A stretch of DNA of 64,000 nt from Herbidospora cretacea (GTDB taxonomy: Bacteria > Actinomycetota > Actinomycetes > Streptosporangiales > Streptosporangiaceae). The notes under the pieces were generated by a model. The model was not told the DNA's origin, did not search any database, and saw only the letters and a list, made by a program, of their open reading frames with translations. Positions 1 to 8,453 of the stretch are shown in pieces (position 1 is the stretch's first letter; each line of letters begins with the position of its first letter). Made by a program: the position numbers and the translations under genes. The DNA lies in contig NZ_BBXG01000017.1 in assembly GCF_001570605.1 (NCBI RefSeq), positions 62,001 through 126,000 on the forward strand. Direction: 5' to 3'.

Positions 1-2596
1 CGTCGGAGGCGGCCCGCTCCCCGGCCAGGCGCTGGCGGTAGGTGACGAAGGAGTAGAACCGGAAGACGTTCACGTAGCGCTTGAGCTCGCGCGGGTTCGA
101 CGCCGCCAGGACCGGGAGCGCGCCGCGGATCGCCCGGTAGGCGTTCTCGTCGCTGTAGAGGTCGTCGAACACCCGGTCGGCGGCCAGGCGGGTCTCCGCC
201 CACAGGTGGCCGAGCGCCGAGGTCTCGCCCTCGGCCACCGCGAAGGTGTCCTGGGCGGCGCGGGCGGCGTCGTCGAGGGTGTCGACCCGTGCGCCGGAGC
301 CGCGGATCGCCCGTTCGATGCGGGCCACCATCGCCAGGTCGACCGACGGCCGGGCGGGGGCGGCGACCGGGGCGGAGCGCTGGGCCGGGATGTCCATCAG
401 GGCGCGCACGTAGTCGGGCAGGCGCGCGTCCTCGTCGAGCAGGGGCACCCGCAGCGGGAGCTGGACGATCTTCTCCAGGAACCGCCACCCCAGGTCCTCG
501 CGCAGGTGGGCGGGCATGCTCTCGGCCAGGTCGCGGTAGGCCACCTCGACGTGCGCGGCCACCACCTCGGGCTCCATGGCCAGCACGAACACGCAGTTGG
601 GGAACTCCCCGGCCAGGAACAGGTTGATCGCCTCGATCACCTGGGCGACCGCGCCCGAGGAGCAGCGGTCGAGGTCGTCCACGAAGACCACCAGGGGGCG
701 CTCCGAGGTGGCGACCAGATCGAGCACGTGTCTCATGTCGGTCTGGACGAGATGCAGGAAGCCCGTCCGCGCGCCGTAGCCGGGCCCGTCCCCGCTGAGA
801 GGGTCGGGGGCCCGGACCAGGGAGGCGAAGGCCGACTCGGCCGACTCGGTGAGGAAGCGCGCCAGGCGTACCGAGGCGGCGAAGACGGCGGCCACCGCGC
901 CACCGGAGGCGAGCGCTCCGGCCGTGCCGGACAGGAAGGGCAGCAGGGGCGAGGCCAGCAGGGACGCGCCCGACAGCAGCAGCGTCAGAACCAGCCCCAG
1001 CAGGACCGGGCCGACCCGCATGAGCGCCAGGTGGTAGGCGCGGCGGCGGACCGCCTCGCGGTCGACGCGGGCCAGGTTGAGCCGCAGCCAGAAGCGCTCG
1101 CGCTCGGCGCGGGGGAGGCGGTCGGTGATCTGGGTGATGATCTCGTGGGCGAGCCCGGCCCAGACCTGCTCGTCGTTCTGGTACATCCACGGGTTGAACC
1201 AGACCGTCGGCCGCCAGCTCCCCGAGGCCGACTCGACCGGGGCCGGCTCGCCGTCGGCCGCCTTGGCGGCGGCCCGGACCTCGGCGTTGGTGACGCCTTC
1301 CGCGCCGCGCCCGCCCGGCCACAGCCGGGCCATCAACCGGATGACCCGCGACGGCGGCCGGGCCGGGAGCGAGCGGGGGAGCCGCAGCTCACGGGCGTGC
1401 CCGATCGACGCGCCGGGGTCGAGCTGCTCCTGGATCATCCGCATCAGCGAGGTCTTGCCGGTGCCCCACGGCCCCTTGACCCCGATCGTGAGCGGCGGGC
1501 GGGTCTCGGCGTGCCGGATGAACGCGGCGATGGCCTCCGCGTAGACGCCGTGGCCGAGGTGGTCGTCGACGGTCCACCGGTCGGGGGTCAGCCGGGCCCT
1601 GGGCCGGGTCGCCTTGCGCCGGGCCCGCCAGCGGCGCAGCGCGCCCGGCAGGGCGGCCTTCTCCTCCGCGTCGAGCCGGGCCCGGCCGAAGTCGGTCACG
1701 GCCGGGTGGCTGAAAGGTTCACCGAGAAGGCCCCACTCGGCGAGTTCGGTGCGGGCCGCGCGGGCCCCGCCGAGCACCTCGGCCACCTCACCGGTCAGCC
1801 GCTCGCCCTCGGCCAGCAGGCTGCCCCGCCGCAGCAGCAGCTGCGCCTGCGGCGACAGGTGCTCGTCGTAGATCCGCGCCACCGCCTGCTCGGCCGACTT
1901 CGGCCGGGGCCCGCCCAGCATCGCGGCGGCCCGTTCGAAGACCGTGGGCAGCGTGCCCGGCACGGTGCCGCGCACCGCCACCGCCACGTCGAGCGCCTCC
2001 GGCGAGGTCAGCAGGTGGGGCAGGAACTCGGCGTGCTCGCCGAAGACGGCCAGGGCGTGGGCCAGCAGGTCGGCGACCGAGACCACGCCGTCGCCGCCGA
2101 GGTCGGCGTCGAAGGTCAGCAGCCCCTCGGCGACCACCTCGGTCAGCGAGGGCGCGCCGGGCCGGACCTCCGCGCCGACGGCCAGCCCCGTGGTCAGCGC
2201 GGCGGCGACGACGCCGGGCGGGGTGAGCAGGGCGCTGACGGTCTGCTCGTCGGGGGAGGCGCTGCCGATCCACCCGAAGTCGACGATCATCAGCACCGCC
2301 GAGGCGGTCGACTCCCCGGCGGAGCTCCCGAACCGCTTCACCAGCGCCGCGAAGTCGGCCCCCGACCAGGTCGCCGTCGACGGCCACCGCACCAGCAGCA
2401 GGTCGCCGGGCCGGCCGGACCCGAGGAACTCGGTCAGCCGCTCGTGGTCGCGGCGGCCGGCCTGGCAGGTCTCCACGGCATAGCCGGACGATCTGAGGGC
2501 ACTCGCCAGCCGCCGGGCCGGTGGATCCTGGTCCAGGAACACGAGAGCGCGGCGCGAGGTGACCGAAGGGGCGATCACGTCGGGAGAGAGGGGCAT
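1..2596 (-). CDS. KAP-family P-loop NTPase with N-terminal caspase-like (apparently inactive) domain, 3' end outside window
   Basis: The reading frame starts at an ATG at 2596 and runs off the window edge, giving 865 residues. Residues about 14-185 follow the order of bacterial caspase-like domains: a GDLLLV strand at 64-69, a VLMIVDFGW strand at 101-109, and a GGDG-VVSVADLL segment at 168-178. The catalytic His (expected as GHG after the first strand) and Cys (expected as DCCHSG) are replaced by WPS and DFGWIGS. A probable winged-helix segment follows at about 245-330. Walker A is GPWGTGKTS (375-383). Two hydrophobic segments (LLGLVLTLLLSG and following) lie between it and Walker B (VVFVDDLDRC), the insert typical of KAP NTPases. 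Domain naming is by eye; NTPase assignment is firm, the caspase-like call is moderate. Confidence 0.75.
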   Translation of the reverse strand, partial: MPLSPDVIAPSVTSRRALVFLDQDPPARRLASALRSSGYAVETCQAGRRDHERLTEFLGSGRPGDLLLVRWPSTATWSGADFAALVKRFGSSAGESTASAVLMIVDFGWIGSASPDEQTVSALLTPPGVVAAALTTGLAVGAEVRPGAPSLTEVVAEGLLTFDADLGGDGVVSVADLLAHALAVFGEHAEFLPHLLTSPEALDVAVAVRGTVPGTLPTVFERAAAMLGGPRPKSAEQAVARIYDEHLSPQAQLLLRRGSLLAEGERLTGEVAEVLGGARAARTELAEWGLLGEPFSHPAVTDFGRARLDAEEKAALPGALRRWRARRKATRPRARLTPDRWTVDDHLGHGVYAEAIAAFIRHAETRPPLTIGVKGPWGTGKTSLMRMIQEQLDPGASIGHARELRLPRSLPARPPSRVIRLMARLWPGGRGAEGVTNAEVRAAAKAADGEPAPVESASGSWRPTVWFNPWMYQNDEQVWAGLAHEIITQITDRLPRAERERFWLRLNLARVDREAVRRRAYHLALMRVGPVLLGLVLTLLLSGASLLASPLLPFLSGTAGALASGGAVAAVFAASVRLARFLTESAESAFASLVRAPDPLSGDGPGYGARTGFLHLVQTDMRHVLDLVATSERPLVVFVDDLDRCSSGAVAQVIEAINLFLAGEFPNCVFVLAMEPEVVAAHVEVAYRDLAESMPAHLREDLGWRFLEKIVQLPLRVPLLDEDARLPDYVRALMDIPAQRSAPVAAPARPSVDLAMVARIERAIRGSGARVDTLDDAARAAQDTFAVAEGETSALGHLWAETRLAADRVFDDLYSDENAYRAIRGALPVLAASNPRELKRYVNVFRFYSFVTYRQRLAGERAASD

Positions 2597-2748
2597 GGCC
2601 GACCACTTTAGAAATGGTCCAGGTCCCCGCCGCCCGTGGTTTGGGCAAAGTTTTAGCCTCAGACCCGCGCCGATTCCCCGTAAGTTCACGTCGCTCGGTT
2701 CGACTGTCCCCGCCTGCCGCGCGTAGCGTGAATCGTGAGGGAGGTCCG

Positions 2749-3729
2749 ATGGCTGCCGGTTCGGGGAGGTTCGCGGCGCGGATGAGAACACCTGCTGATC
2801 CGGCGATCGAGCTGGCCGAGGGCTTCACCAGCCGCGTGGTCGGCCGCACCGGCGAACGGGTCGGCGGGGTGACCTGGCACCAGGCCCCCGACGACGGCGC
2901 CTGCTTCGCCGACGGCGACGGCTGGATCTACGTGTCCAACTCCGAGATCCCGCTGCTCGGCGGGGTGTCCGCGCTGAAGTTCGGCCCCGACGGGTCGATC
3001 CGCAGCGGCTACCGCATCCTGTCGGGCACCGACAGCAACCGCGCCGGGGGCGCGACGTCGTGGAACACGTGGCTGTCGTGCGAGGACAGCAGCCGCGGCC
3101 GGGTCTTCGAATGCGACCCCTACGGCCACTTCGCCGCCATGCCCCGCCTGGCCATGGGCCTGTTCCGGCACGAGAGCGCCGTCTGCGACGAGACCGGCCA
3201 GGTGGTCTACCTGACCGAGGACCACCCCGAGGGCTGCCTCTACCGGTTCCGCCCCGTCGACTGGCGCGACCTGACGACGGGCGTGCTGGAGGTCATGGTC
3301 GGCGACGGCCCGGGGAAGGTGACGTGGTCACGCGTCCCCAACCCGGCGGCGACCGACGCGCCCACCCGCGACCAGGTCGAGGGCGCGGTGCGCTTCCAGC
3401 GGGCCGGGCGCTGCTCGACGTCGGGCGGCTTCTGCCACTTCTCGACCGACGACGACCGGGTGTGGTCCTACGACCCGTCGGCGGGCGAGCTCGCGGTCCT
3501 CTACGGGGCCGATCCGAGGCTGCTGGCCGGTGCGGGCGACCTGTTCGTCACCCGCGACGGCGAGATCGACATCATCGACGACGACGGCGCGGTCACCCCG
3601 CTGCTGCGCGTCGGCGGCCCGGAGAAGTCCATCGCGGGCCTGGCCTTCTCCCCCGACGGCGAACGCCTCTACTTCTCCTCCCGAACGGGAGGCGTCACCT
3701 ACGAGGTGACGGGCCCCTTCAAGGGCTGA
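2749..3729 (+). CDS. DUF839/PhoX-like beta-propeller protein
   Basis: A 326-residue protein starting at the ATG at 2749, chosen because GAGGGAGG lies at 2737-2744; the frame is open further upstream but lacks a ribosome binding site. The sequence has features of PhoX/DUF839 proteins: EGFTSRVVGRTGE near the N-terminus, then GWIYVSNSE, NTWLSCED, HESAVCDETGQVVYLTEDH, GCLYRFRP and FSPDGERLYFSS. PhoX enzymes are Ca/Fe-dependent secreted phosphatases of 450 residues or more with a Tat signal. This one is shorter and has no export signal, so a cytoplasmic relative of unknown substrate is more likely. It diverges from the KAP gene and stands alone. Confidence 0.72.
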   Translation: MAAGSGRFAARMRTPADPAIELAEGFTSRVVGRTGERVGGVTWHQAPDDGACFADGDGWIYVSNSEIPLLGGVSALKFGPDGSIRSGYRILSGTDSNRAGGATSWNTWLSCEDSSRGRVFECDPYGHFAAMPRLAMGLFRHESAVCDETGQVVYLTEDHPEGCLYRFRPVDWRDLTTGVLEVMVGDGPGKVTWSRVPNPAATDAPTRDQVEGAVRFQRAGRCSTSGGFCHFSTDDDRVWSYDPSAGELAVLYGADPRLLAGAGDLFVTRDGEIDIIDDDGAVTPLLRVGGPEKSIAGLAFSPDGERLYFSSRTGGVTYEVTGPFKG

Positions 3730-3811
3730 TCACCCACACGAGCTGCCCGCCGCCCCGGCCGCCGGCCGCGCCGACCGCGGACGGCGACCCGGGATCGCTG
3801 ACGTGTGCTCC

Positions 3812-4603
3812 TCAGGACGCCACTCCGGCGCGGGCCGAGGCGGCGTCCCGGATGGCGGCCTCGACCTTGTCCCGCAGGCCCTCGCTCACCCGCGCGTCGA
3901 GCGTGATCCGCCCGGGAGGGCCGGCCAGCGCGATCACCCGGGTGCCCAAAGTGGTCGCCTCGGTGACGTCGTGGGTGATGAACAGGACCGTGACCCCGGT
4001 GCTGCGCCACAGCTCCCGGATCTCCTCCTGCATCCGCTCGCGGGTGAAGGCGTCGAGGGCGCCGAAGGGCTCGTCCATCAGCAGCACCTTCGGCCGGGGC
4101 GCCAGCGCCCGCGCGATGGCGGCCCGCTGGCGCATCCCGCCCGACAACTCGTAGGGCTTCAGTTTGGCCGCGCCCTCCAGGCCGGTCATCGCCAGGAGCT
4201 CGGCCACCCGGGCGGCCCGTTCGGCGCGGGCCAGCCGGCGCAGGCCGAACCCGATGTTCCCGGCGACGGAGAGCCACGGGAACAGCCGTGGCTGCTGGAA
4301 CACCACGCCCCGCGAGGGGCCGGGCCCGGTCACCGGCGTCCCGTCGGCCAGCACCGTCCCGGCCGTGGGCGGGGCGAAACCCGCCACCAGGCTCAGCAGG
4401 GTGCTCTTGCCGCAGCCGGAGGGCCCGACGACCGTCAGGAACTCCCCGGCGGGGAGGGCCAGGTCGACCGGCCCGAGCGCCGGGCGGTCGCGGTAGACCC
4501 GCGTCACCGCCCGCAGCTCGATCGCCGGCGCGCTGGAAAGCGCCGGACCGGAGGCGGGCACATCCGCGCCGGGCTCGTCACCCCGCCGATCAGGGGAGGG
4601 CAT
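3812..4603 (-). CDS. ssuB: Sulfonate ABC transporter ATP-binding protein
   Basis: A 263-residue ABC ATPase of the nitrate/sulfonate/taurine class. Walker A is GPSGCGKST, the Q-loop follows as VVFQQPRLFPWLS, the signature is LSGGMRQR, and Walker B is VLLMDEPFGALD followed by a switch His in FITHDVTEA. The N-terminal 25 residues are a variable extension. It is the last gene of the ssu operon, and its start overlaps the 3' end of the substrate-binding protein gene by 14 bases, implying translational coupling. It energises import through the permease encoded two genes upstream. The exact sulfonate imported cannot be read from the sequence; ssuD in the operon argues for alkanesulfonates rather than nitrate. 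Confidence 0.9.
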   Translation of the reverse strand: MPSPDRRGDEPGADVPASGPALSSAPAIELRAVTRVYRDRPALGPVDLALPAGEFLTVVGPSGCGKSTLLSLVAGFAPPTAGTVLADGTPVTGPGPSRGVVFQQPRLFPWLSVAGNIGFGLRRLARAERAARVAELLAMTGLEGAAKLKPYELSGGMRQRAAIARALAPRPKVLLMDEPFGALDAFTRERMQEEIRELWRSTGVTVLFITHDVTEATTLGTRVIALAGPPGRITLDARVSEGLRDKVEAAIRDAASARAGVAS

Positions 4604-5585
4604 CGGTCAGCAGGCCCTTCTGGAAGACCGTCAGCTCCGGCACCGCGTCGAGCTGTTTCTGGCCGACCAGGAACTCCGCCGCGCTGCGGAGGTTCTCCGC
4701 GAGCTTGCCCGGGGCGCCGGCGGTGCCCAGGTACTCGGGGGAGCGCTGCTCGGTGGCGTCCAGGAGCACGAGCTGGCCCATCTGGCGGGCCGCCTCGGCC
4801 GGGTCGAGGTTGAGCTGGCGGCCGACGGCCGCGGCGGCGGCGGGCGGGTCGCTGCGGGTCAGCTTGACCGCGCGGTCCTGCTGCTTGATCCACTCGGCCA
4901 GGATGTCGGGGTGCCGGGTGGCGAACTCGGTGCGGACCACGGCCAGGTCGGCGGTCAGCTTGCCCTTGGCGGCCAGCTCGCGGCTGGTGGCCAGGACGCC
5001 GCCGTCCTTCTGCAGCTCGGCCAGGACCGGCGTCCACACGTAGGCGGCGTCGATGTCGCCCCGGGTCCAGGCGGCCTGGATGTCCGGCGGCTCCAGGTCG
5101 ATGACCTTGGCGTCGGTGACGCCGGCCTCGGCCAGGACGGCCAGGAGGCTGTAGTGGGCGGTCGAGGAGAAGGGGGTGGCGATCGTCTTCCCGGCCAGCC
5201 CGGCGACCGAGGTGATCTCCTTCTTGGCCACCAGCGCCTCGTTGTCGCCGATCACGTCGAAGATCCACGGCACCCGGTAGGGGATGTTCAGCGGCGCGGA
5301 CAGGCCACGGGTGACCGGCGAGCTCCCGGCCAGGCCGATGTCGATCGCCCCCGCGATCATGGCCGTGTTCACGTCGCCGCCGGAGTCGAACTTGCTCCAG
5401 GTGATCTCGGTGCCGGGCAGGGCTGTCTCCAGCCACTTCTGGTCCTTGACGATCAGGTCGCCGTTGGGGATGAGCTGGTAGCCGATGCGCAGGACCGTCT
5501 TCTTCTCACCCGGCGCCTCAGCCGGGGAGGAGCAGGCGGTGGCCGCGGTGGCCAGCACCAGCAGCGCCGCGATGACGCGTTTCAT
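4590..5585 (-). CDS. ssuA: Sulfonate ABC transporter substrate-binding lipoprotein
   Basis: A 331-residue periplasmic-type binding protein. The start at 5585 gives a lipoprotein signal (charged MKR, hydrophobic ALLVLATAAT, lipobox with Cys about residue 21 in TACSS), and AAGGAG sits just upstream. The mature part reads RIGYQLIPNGDLIVKDQKWLE, then TAMIAGAIDIGLAGSSP and AAWTRGDIDAAYVWTP, typical of the TauA/SsuA family. The protein is expected to be anchored on the outer face of the membrane and to deliver substrate to SsuC. It lies 11 bases after the permease gene and overlaps the ATPase gene downstream. Confidence 0.9.
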   Translation of the reverse strand: MKRVIAALLVLATAATACSSPAEAPGEKKTVLRIGYQLIPNGDLIVKDQKWLETALPGTEITWSKFDSGGDVNTAMIAGAIDIGLAGSSPVTRGLSAPLNIPYRVPWIFDVIGDNEALVAKKEITSVAGLAGKTIATPFSSTAHYSLLAVLAEAGVTDAKVIDLEPPDIQAAWTRGDIDAAYVWTPVLAELQKDGGVLATSRELAAKGKLTADLAVVRTEFATRHPDILAEWIKQQDRAVKLTRSDPPAAAAAVGRQLNLDPAEAARQMGQLVLLDATEQRSPEYLGTAGAPGKLAENLRSAAEFLVGQKQLDAVPELTVFQKGLLTDALP

Positions 5586-5596
5586 GGGGGGCTCCT

Positions 5597-6358
5597 TCAG
5601 ATGTGACGGCCGCGCCAGGGCACGAGCCGCCGGTCGAGCGTTTGCAGCAGGTAGTCGATGAGCAGCCCGGACAGGCCGATCACGATGATCCCCAGCACCA
5701 CCACGTCGGTCTGGTTGTAGCGCTGGGCGTCGCGCACCATCCCGCCGATGCCGGGCACGCCGTTGACGGTCTCGGCGGCGACGACGGTCGTGTACGCCAC
5801 CCCGACCGCCACCCGCACCCCGGTGACGATCTCCGGCAGCGCGCTGGGCAGCACCACGCGGTAGGGGATCTCCCACGGGCGCGCCCCGAGGGAGCGGGCG
5901 GCGTTCAGGTAGTCCTCGTGGACGCCCCTGACCGCGTCGGCGGTCGCGACGGCCACGGGAGGCAGTGCGGCGAGCAGCAGCAGCCACACCTTCGGCTCCT
6001 CGCCGATCCCGAACCAGATGACGAGGAGACTCAGGTAGGCCAGCGGGGGCAGCGTCCGGACGAACGTCACCAGCGGGTTGAGCAGCGTGCGCAGCACCGG
6101 CACGACCCCGATGAGCAGACCGAGCACGACGCCGCCGCTGATGCCGTAGAGGCAGCCGAGGACGATCCGGCGCAGGCTGGCCAGCAGGTGACCGGCCAGC
6201 GTGTGGCCGCTGTATCCCTCGGAGGAGGTGCGCAGGAGCTGGTCCCAGACGGCCAGCGGTTCGGGCACGAACACCGGCGGCCAGATCTTCAGCCAGGCCA
6301 CCACCTGCCAGACGGCGAGCAGGAAGAGCACGGCCCCCAGGCGCAGGGCGAGGTTCAT
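5597..6358 (-). CDS. ssuC: Sulfonate ABC transporter permease
   Basis: A 253-residue integral membrane protein with about six hydrophobic segments, beginning with LGAVLFLLAVWQVVAWL. The binding-protein-dependent transport (EAA) loop reads AARSLGARPWEIPYRVVLPSALPEIVTG, close to the family pattern EAA-x3-G. It has the length usual for TauC/SsuC permeases. The gene starts 9 bases after the ssuD stop and precedes ssuA by 11 bases, so the three are surely co-transcribed. Confidence 0.92.
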   Translation of the reverse strand: MNLALRLGAVLFLLAVWQVVAWLKIWPPVFVPEPLAVWDQLLRTSSEGYSGHTLAGHLLASLRRIVLGCLYGISGGVVLGLLIGVVPVLRTLLNPLVTFVRTLPPLAYLSLLVIWFGIGEEPKVWLLLLAALPPVAVATADAVRGVHEDYLNAARSLGARPWEIPYRVVLPSALPEIVTGVRVAVGVAYTTVVAAETVNGVPGIGGMVRDAQRYNQTDVVVLGIIVIGLSGLLIDYLLQTLDRRLVPWRGRHI

Positions 6359-6367
6359 GTCAGAGGG

Positions 6368-7432
6368 TCATTTCAGCAGCGGCAGCAGGAACTCGCCGGC
6401 CCGGATCGACTCCTCCAGGTGCGGCCAGCCGGAGAGGATGAACTCCTCCAGCCCGAGCGCGGCGTATTCGCGGATCTTCTGGGCCACCTCGGCGTACGAC
6501 CCCACCAGGGCGGTCCCGGCGCCCTCGCGGACCAGGCCGACACCGGCCCACAGGCCGGGGGAGATCTCCAGGTCGTCGGCGCTGCCGCCGTGGAGACCGG
6601 CCATGCGGGCCTGGCCGACGGAGTCCATCCGGGCGAAGCGGGCCTGGGCGGCGGCGATCCGGTCGGGGTCCATGCCCGAGAGCAGGTGGCGGGCGTAGGC
6701 CCAGGCCTCCTCGGAGGTGTCGCGGGCGATGACGTGGAGGCGGATGCCGTAGCGCAGGGTGCGGCCGGTCTCGGCGGTCAGCTTGCGCATGCGCTCCAGG
6801 CGCTCGGCGATCATCGCCGGGGGCTCGCCCCACATGAGGTAGACGTCGGCGTGCTCGGCCGCGACGCGCTCGGCCGCCGGGGACGCGCCGCCGAAGTAGA
6901 TCTCCGGCGGGTCGGCCAGCGGGGTGGCCAGGCCGGCGTTCTCGACCCGGTAGTGGTCGCCGGTGAAGGAGAAGGGCACGCCCTCCCAGGTCCGGCGCAG
7001 GACGTGGAGGTATTCGGCGGTCCGGGCGTAGCGCTCGTCGTGGTTCAGGAAGTCGCCGTAGGCGCGCTGCTCGGCGGGGTCGCCGCCGGTCACCACGTTG
7101 AGCCGGAGCCGCCCGCCGCTGATCTGCTGGAAGGCCTCGGCCTGCTGGGCGAGCAGGGTCGGCAGGGTGAAGCCGGGCCGGAAGGCGACCAGGATGCCGA
7201 GCCGGTCGGTCCGGGCCGCCACGGCCGCGCAGGTGACGAGCGGGTCGGGGCAGCCCAGGCCGACCGGGGTCAGCGCGGCCTCGAAGCCGGCCTCTTCGGC
7301 GGCGAGGGCCACTTGGGTCAGGTATCGGAGCGTGGGCTGCCGGACCGGCGCCGCGCCTCCCGCGACCGTCGTGGTCGCGGGACGCACGTAGTGGCCGTCG
7401 CCCGAGGTCGGGAGGAACCAGTGGAACCGCAT
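6368..7432 (-). CDS. ssuD: FMNH2-dependent alkanesulfonate monooxygenase
   Basis: A 354-residue luciferase-like (LLM class) monooxygenase. The N-terminus FHWFLPTSGDGHY, the ARTDRLGILVAFRPG strand, LNVVTGGDPAEQRAYGDFLNHDERYAR and IYFGGASPAAERVAAEHADVYLMWGEPP are the hallmarks of SsuD. SsuD oxidises alkanesulfonates to aldehyde and sulfite with reduced FMN delivered by a separate reductase. No reductase is in this operon; the NADPH-dependent FMN reductase at 43483 is far away and only a formal candidate. The gene begins 18 bases after the MarR-GNAT stop, so that regulator probably heads the operon. Confidence 0.92.
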   Translation of the reverse strand: MRFHWFLPTSGDGHYVRPATTTVAGGAAPVRQPTLRYLTQVALAAEEAGFEAALTPVGLGCPDPLVTCAAVAARTDRLGILVAFRPGFTLPTLLAQQAEAFQQISGGRLRLNVVTGGDPAEQRAYGDFLNHDERYARTAEYLHVLRRTWEGVPFSFTGDHYRVENAGLATPLADPPEIYFGGASPAAERVAAEHADVYLMWGEPPAMIAERLERMRKLTAETGRTLRYGIRLHVIARDTSEEAWAYARHLLSGMDPDRIAAAQARFARMDSVGQARMAGLHGGSADDLEISPGLWAGVGLVREGAGTALVGSYAEVAQKIREYAALGLEEFILSGWPHLEESIRAGEFLLPLLK

Positions 7433-7450
7433 GCCCCGGATCCTATTCCG

Positions 7451-8365
7451 CTAATTCCTATCAGTAAAGCCGGAAATATCGCGCTCCCAGATCTCGTCCA
7501 CGAACCCGTCGGCCTGCTCGGTCCCGGTGACCTCGAAACCGGCCGCCTGGTAGATCCGCCGGGCGGAGGTCAGCACGTCCCGCGTCCACAGCCGGATGCG
7601 CGTGTACCCGGCGTCGGCGGCGAAGCGCAGGCACTCCTCGACCAGGCGCGCGCCCACCCCGCGCCCGCGCGCCCAGGGCTCGACCAGCAGCAGCCGCAGC
7701 TGCGCCGTCCCCTCGTCGTTGCCGCGCACGCAGAGCACGCAGCCCGCCGGGCGTCCGTCGACCTCGGCGATCCACCCGGCCTGCCCGGGATCGTCGCGGT
7801 GGTCGAGGAAGTCGGCGCAGATCCGGGCGACCAGCGCCTCGAACTCGGCCCCCCAGCCCTGTTCGCGGACGTAGATCGCCGCGTGCCGCTGGACCACCCA
7901 GCCGAGGTCGCCGGGGCGGGGCGCCCGGATGACCACGGTGTCGCTCCGGGGCGCGCCGCCGAGGATCTCCCGGATGGCGGTCATGCTCGCCAGCAGGCGC
8001 GACAGGTCCGCGCCGTCGATCAGCGCGGCGACCTGCGCCGCCGACTTCCGGTCGAGATCCGTGTACGTCGCCCGCCCCGCCCCCGTCAGGGAGACGACCT
8101 GCCGCCGGGCGTCGTGGCCGGCCCGCTCCCGGGTCACCATCCCGTCGGTCTCCAGCCGGGTCAGCACGCGGCTGAGGTAGCCCGCGTCGATGCCGAGCGG
8201 GCGGCGGATCTCGCCGGTCTCCAGCGGGCCGGGGGCCTGGCCCAGTTCGTACAGGACCCTGGCCTCGGTCAGTGAATAGGGGGAGTCGTGCATGCCCGGA
8301 CCGAGCACGCCGATGACCTCGGTGTAGAAGCGGTTGAACGCCCGGACCTCCGCGACCGCATCCAT
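7451..8365 (-). CDS. Bifunctional MarR-type regulator / GNAT acetyltransferase
   Basis: A 304-residue fusion. The start at 8365 is preceded by AGGAG. Residues 1-150 form a MarR winged helix (LTEARVLYELGQ, ETGEIRRPLGIDAGYLSRVLTRLETDGMV, and the wing around RRQVVSLTGAGRAT). Residues about 155-300 form a GNAT domain (WIAEVDGRPAGCVLCVR, then LLLVEPWARGRGVGARLVEECLRFA, the acetyl-CoA loop, and RRIYQAAGFEVTG). Such fusions are common in actinomycetes, but their acetylation targets are mostly unknown. It lies upstream of ssuD in the same direction, and a near-perfect palindrome lies in its promoter, which suggests autoregulation and control of the ssu genes. Confidence 0.88.
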   Translation of the reverse strand: MDAVAEVRAFNRFYTEVIGVLGPGMHDSPYSLTEARVLYELGQAPGPLETGEIRRPLGIDAGYLSRVLTRLETDGMVTRERAGHDARRQVVSLTGAGRATYTDLDRKSAAQVAALIDGADLSRLLASMTAIREILGGAPRSDTVVIRAPRPGDLGWVVQRHAAIYVREQGWGAEFEALVARICADFLDHRDDPGQAGWIAEVDGRPAGCVLCVRGNDEGTAQLRLLLVEPWARGRGVGARLVEECLRFAADAGYTRIRLWTRDVLTSARRIYQAAGFEVTGTEQADGFVDEIWERDISGFTDRN

Positions 8366-8383
8366 TGCTCTCCTCAAGTAAAC

Positions 8384-8400
8384 CGTTGACTCAGGCAACG
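8384..8400. promoter_or_regulatory. Candidate MarR operator (17-bp imperfect palindrome)
   Basis: CGTTGACTCAGGCAACG is an inverted repeat with eight-base arms (seven of eight pairs match) around a single central base. It lies 19 bases upstream of the MarR-GNAT start and 54 bases upstream of the divergent lactonase gene. Size, symmetry and position suit a MarR dimer site. Binding is inferred. Confidence 0.55.
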
Positions 8401-8453
8401 ATAATGCGGATGCGCTAGGGTTCCAACCCCGCCCGCCTTGCCGAAGGAGCGAC

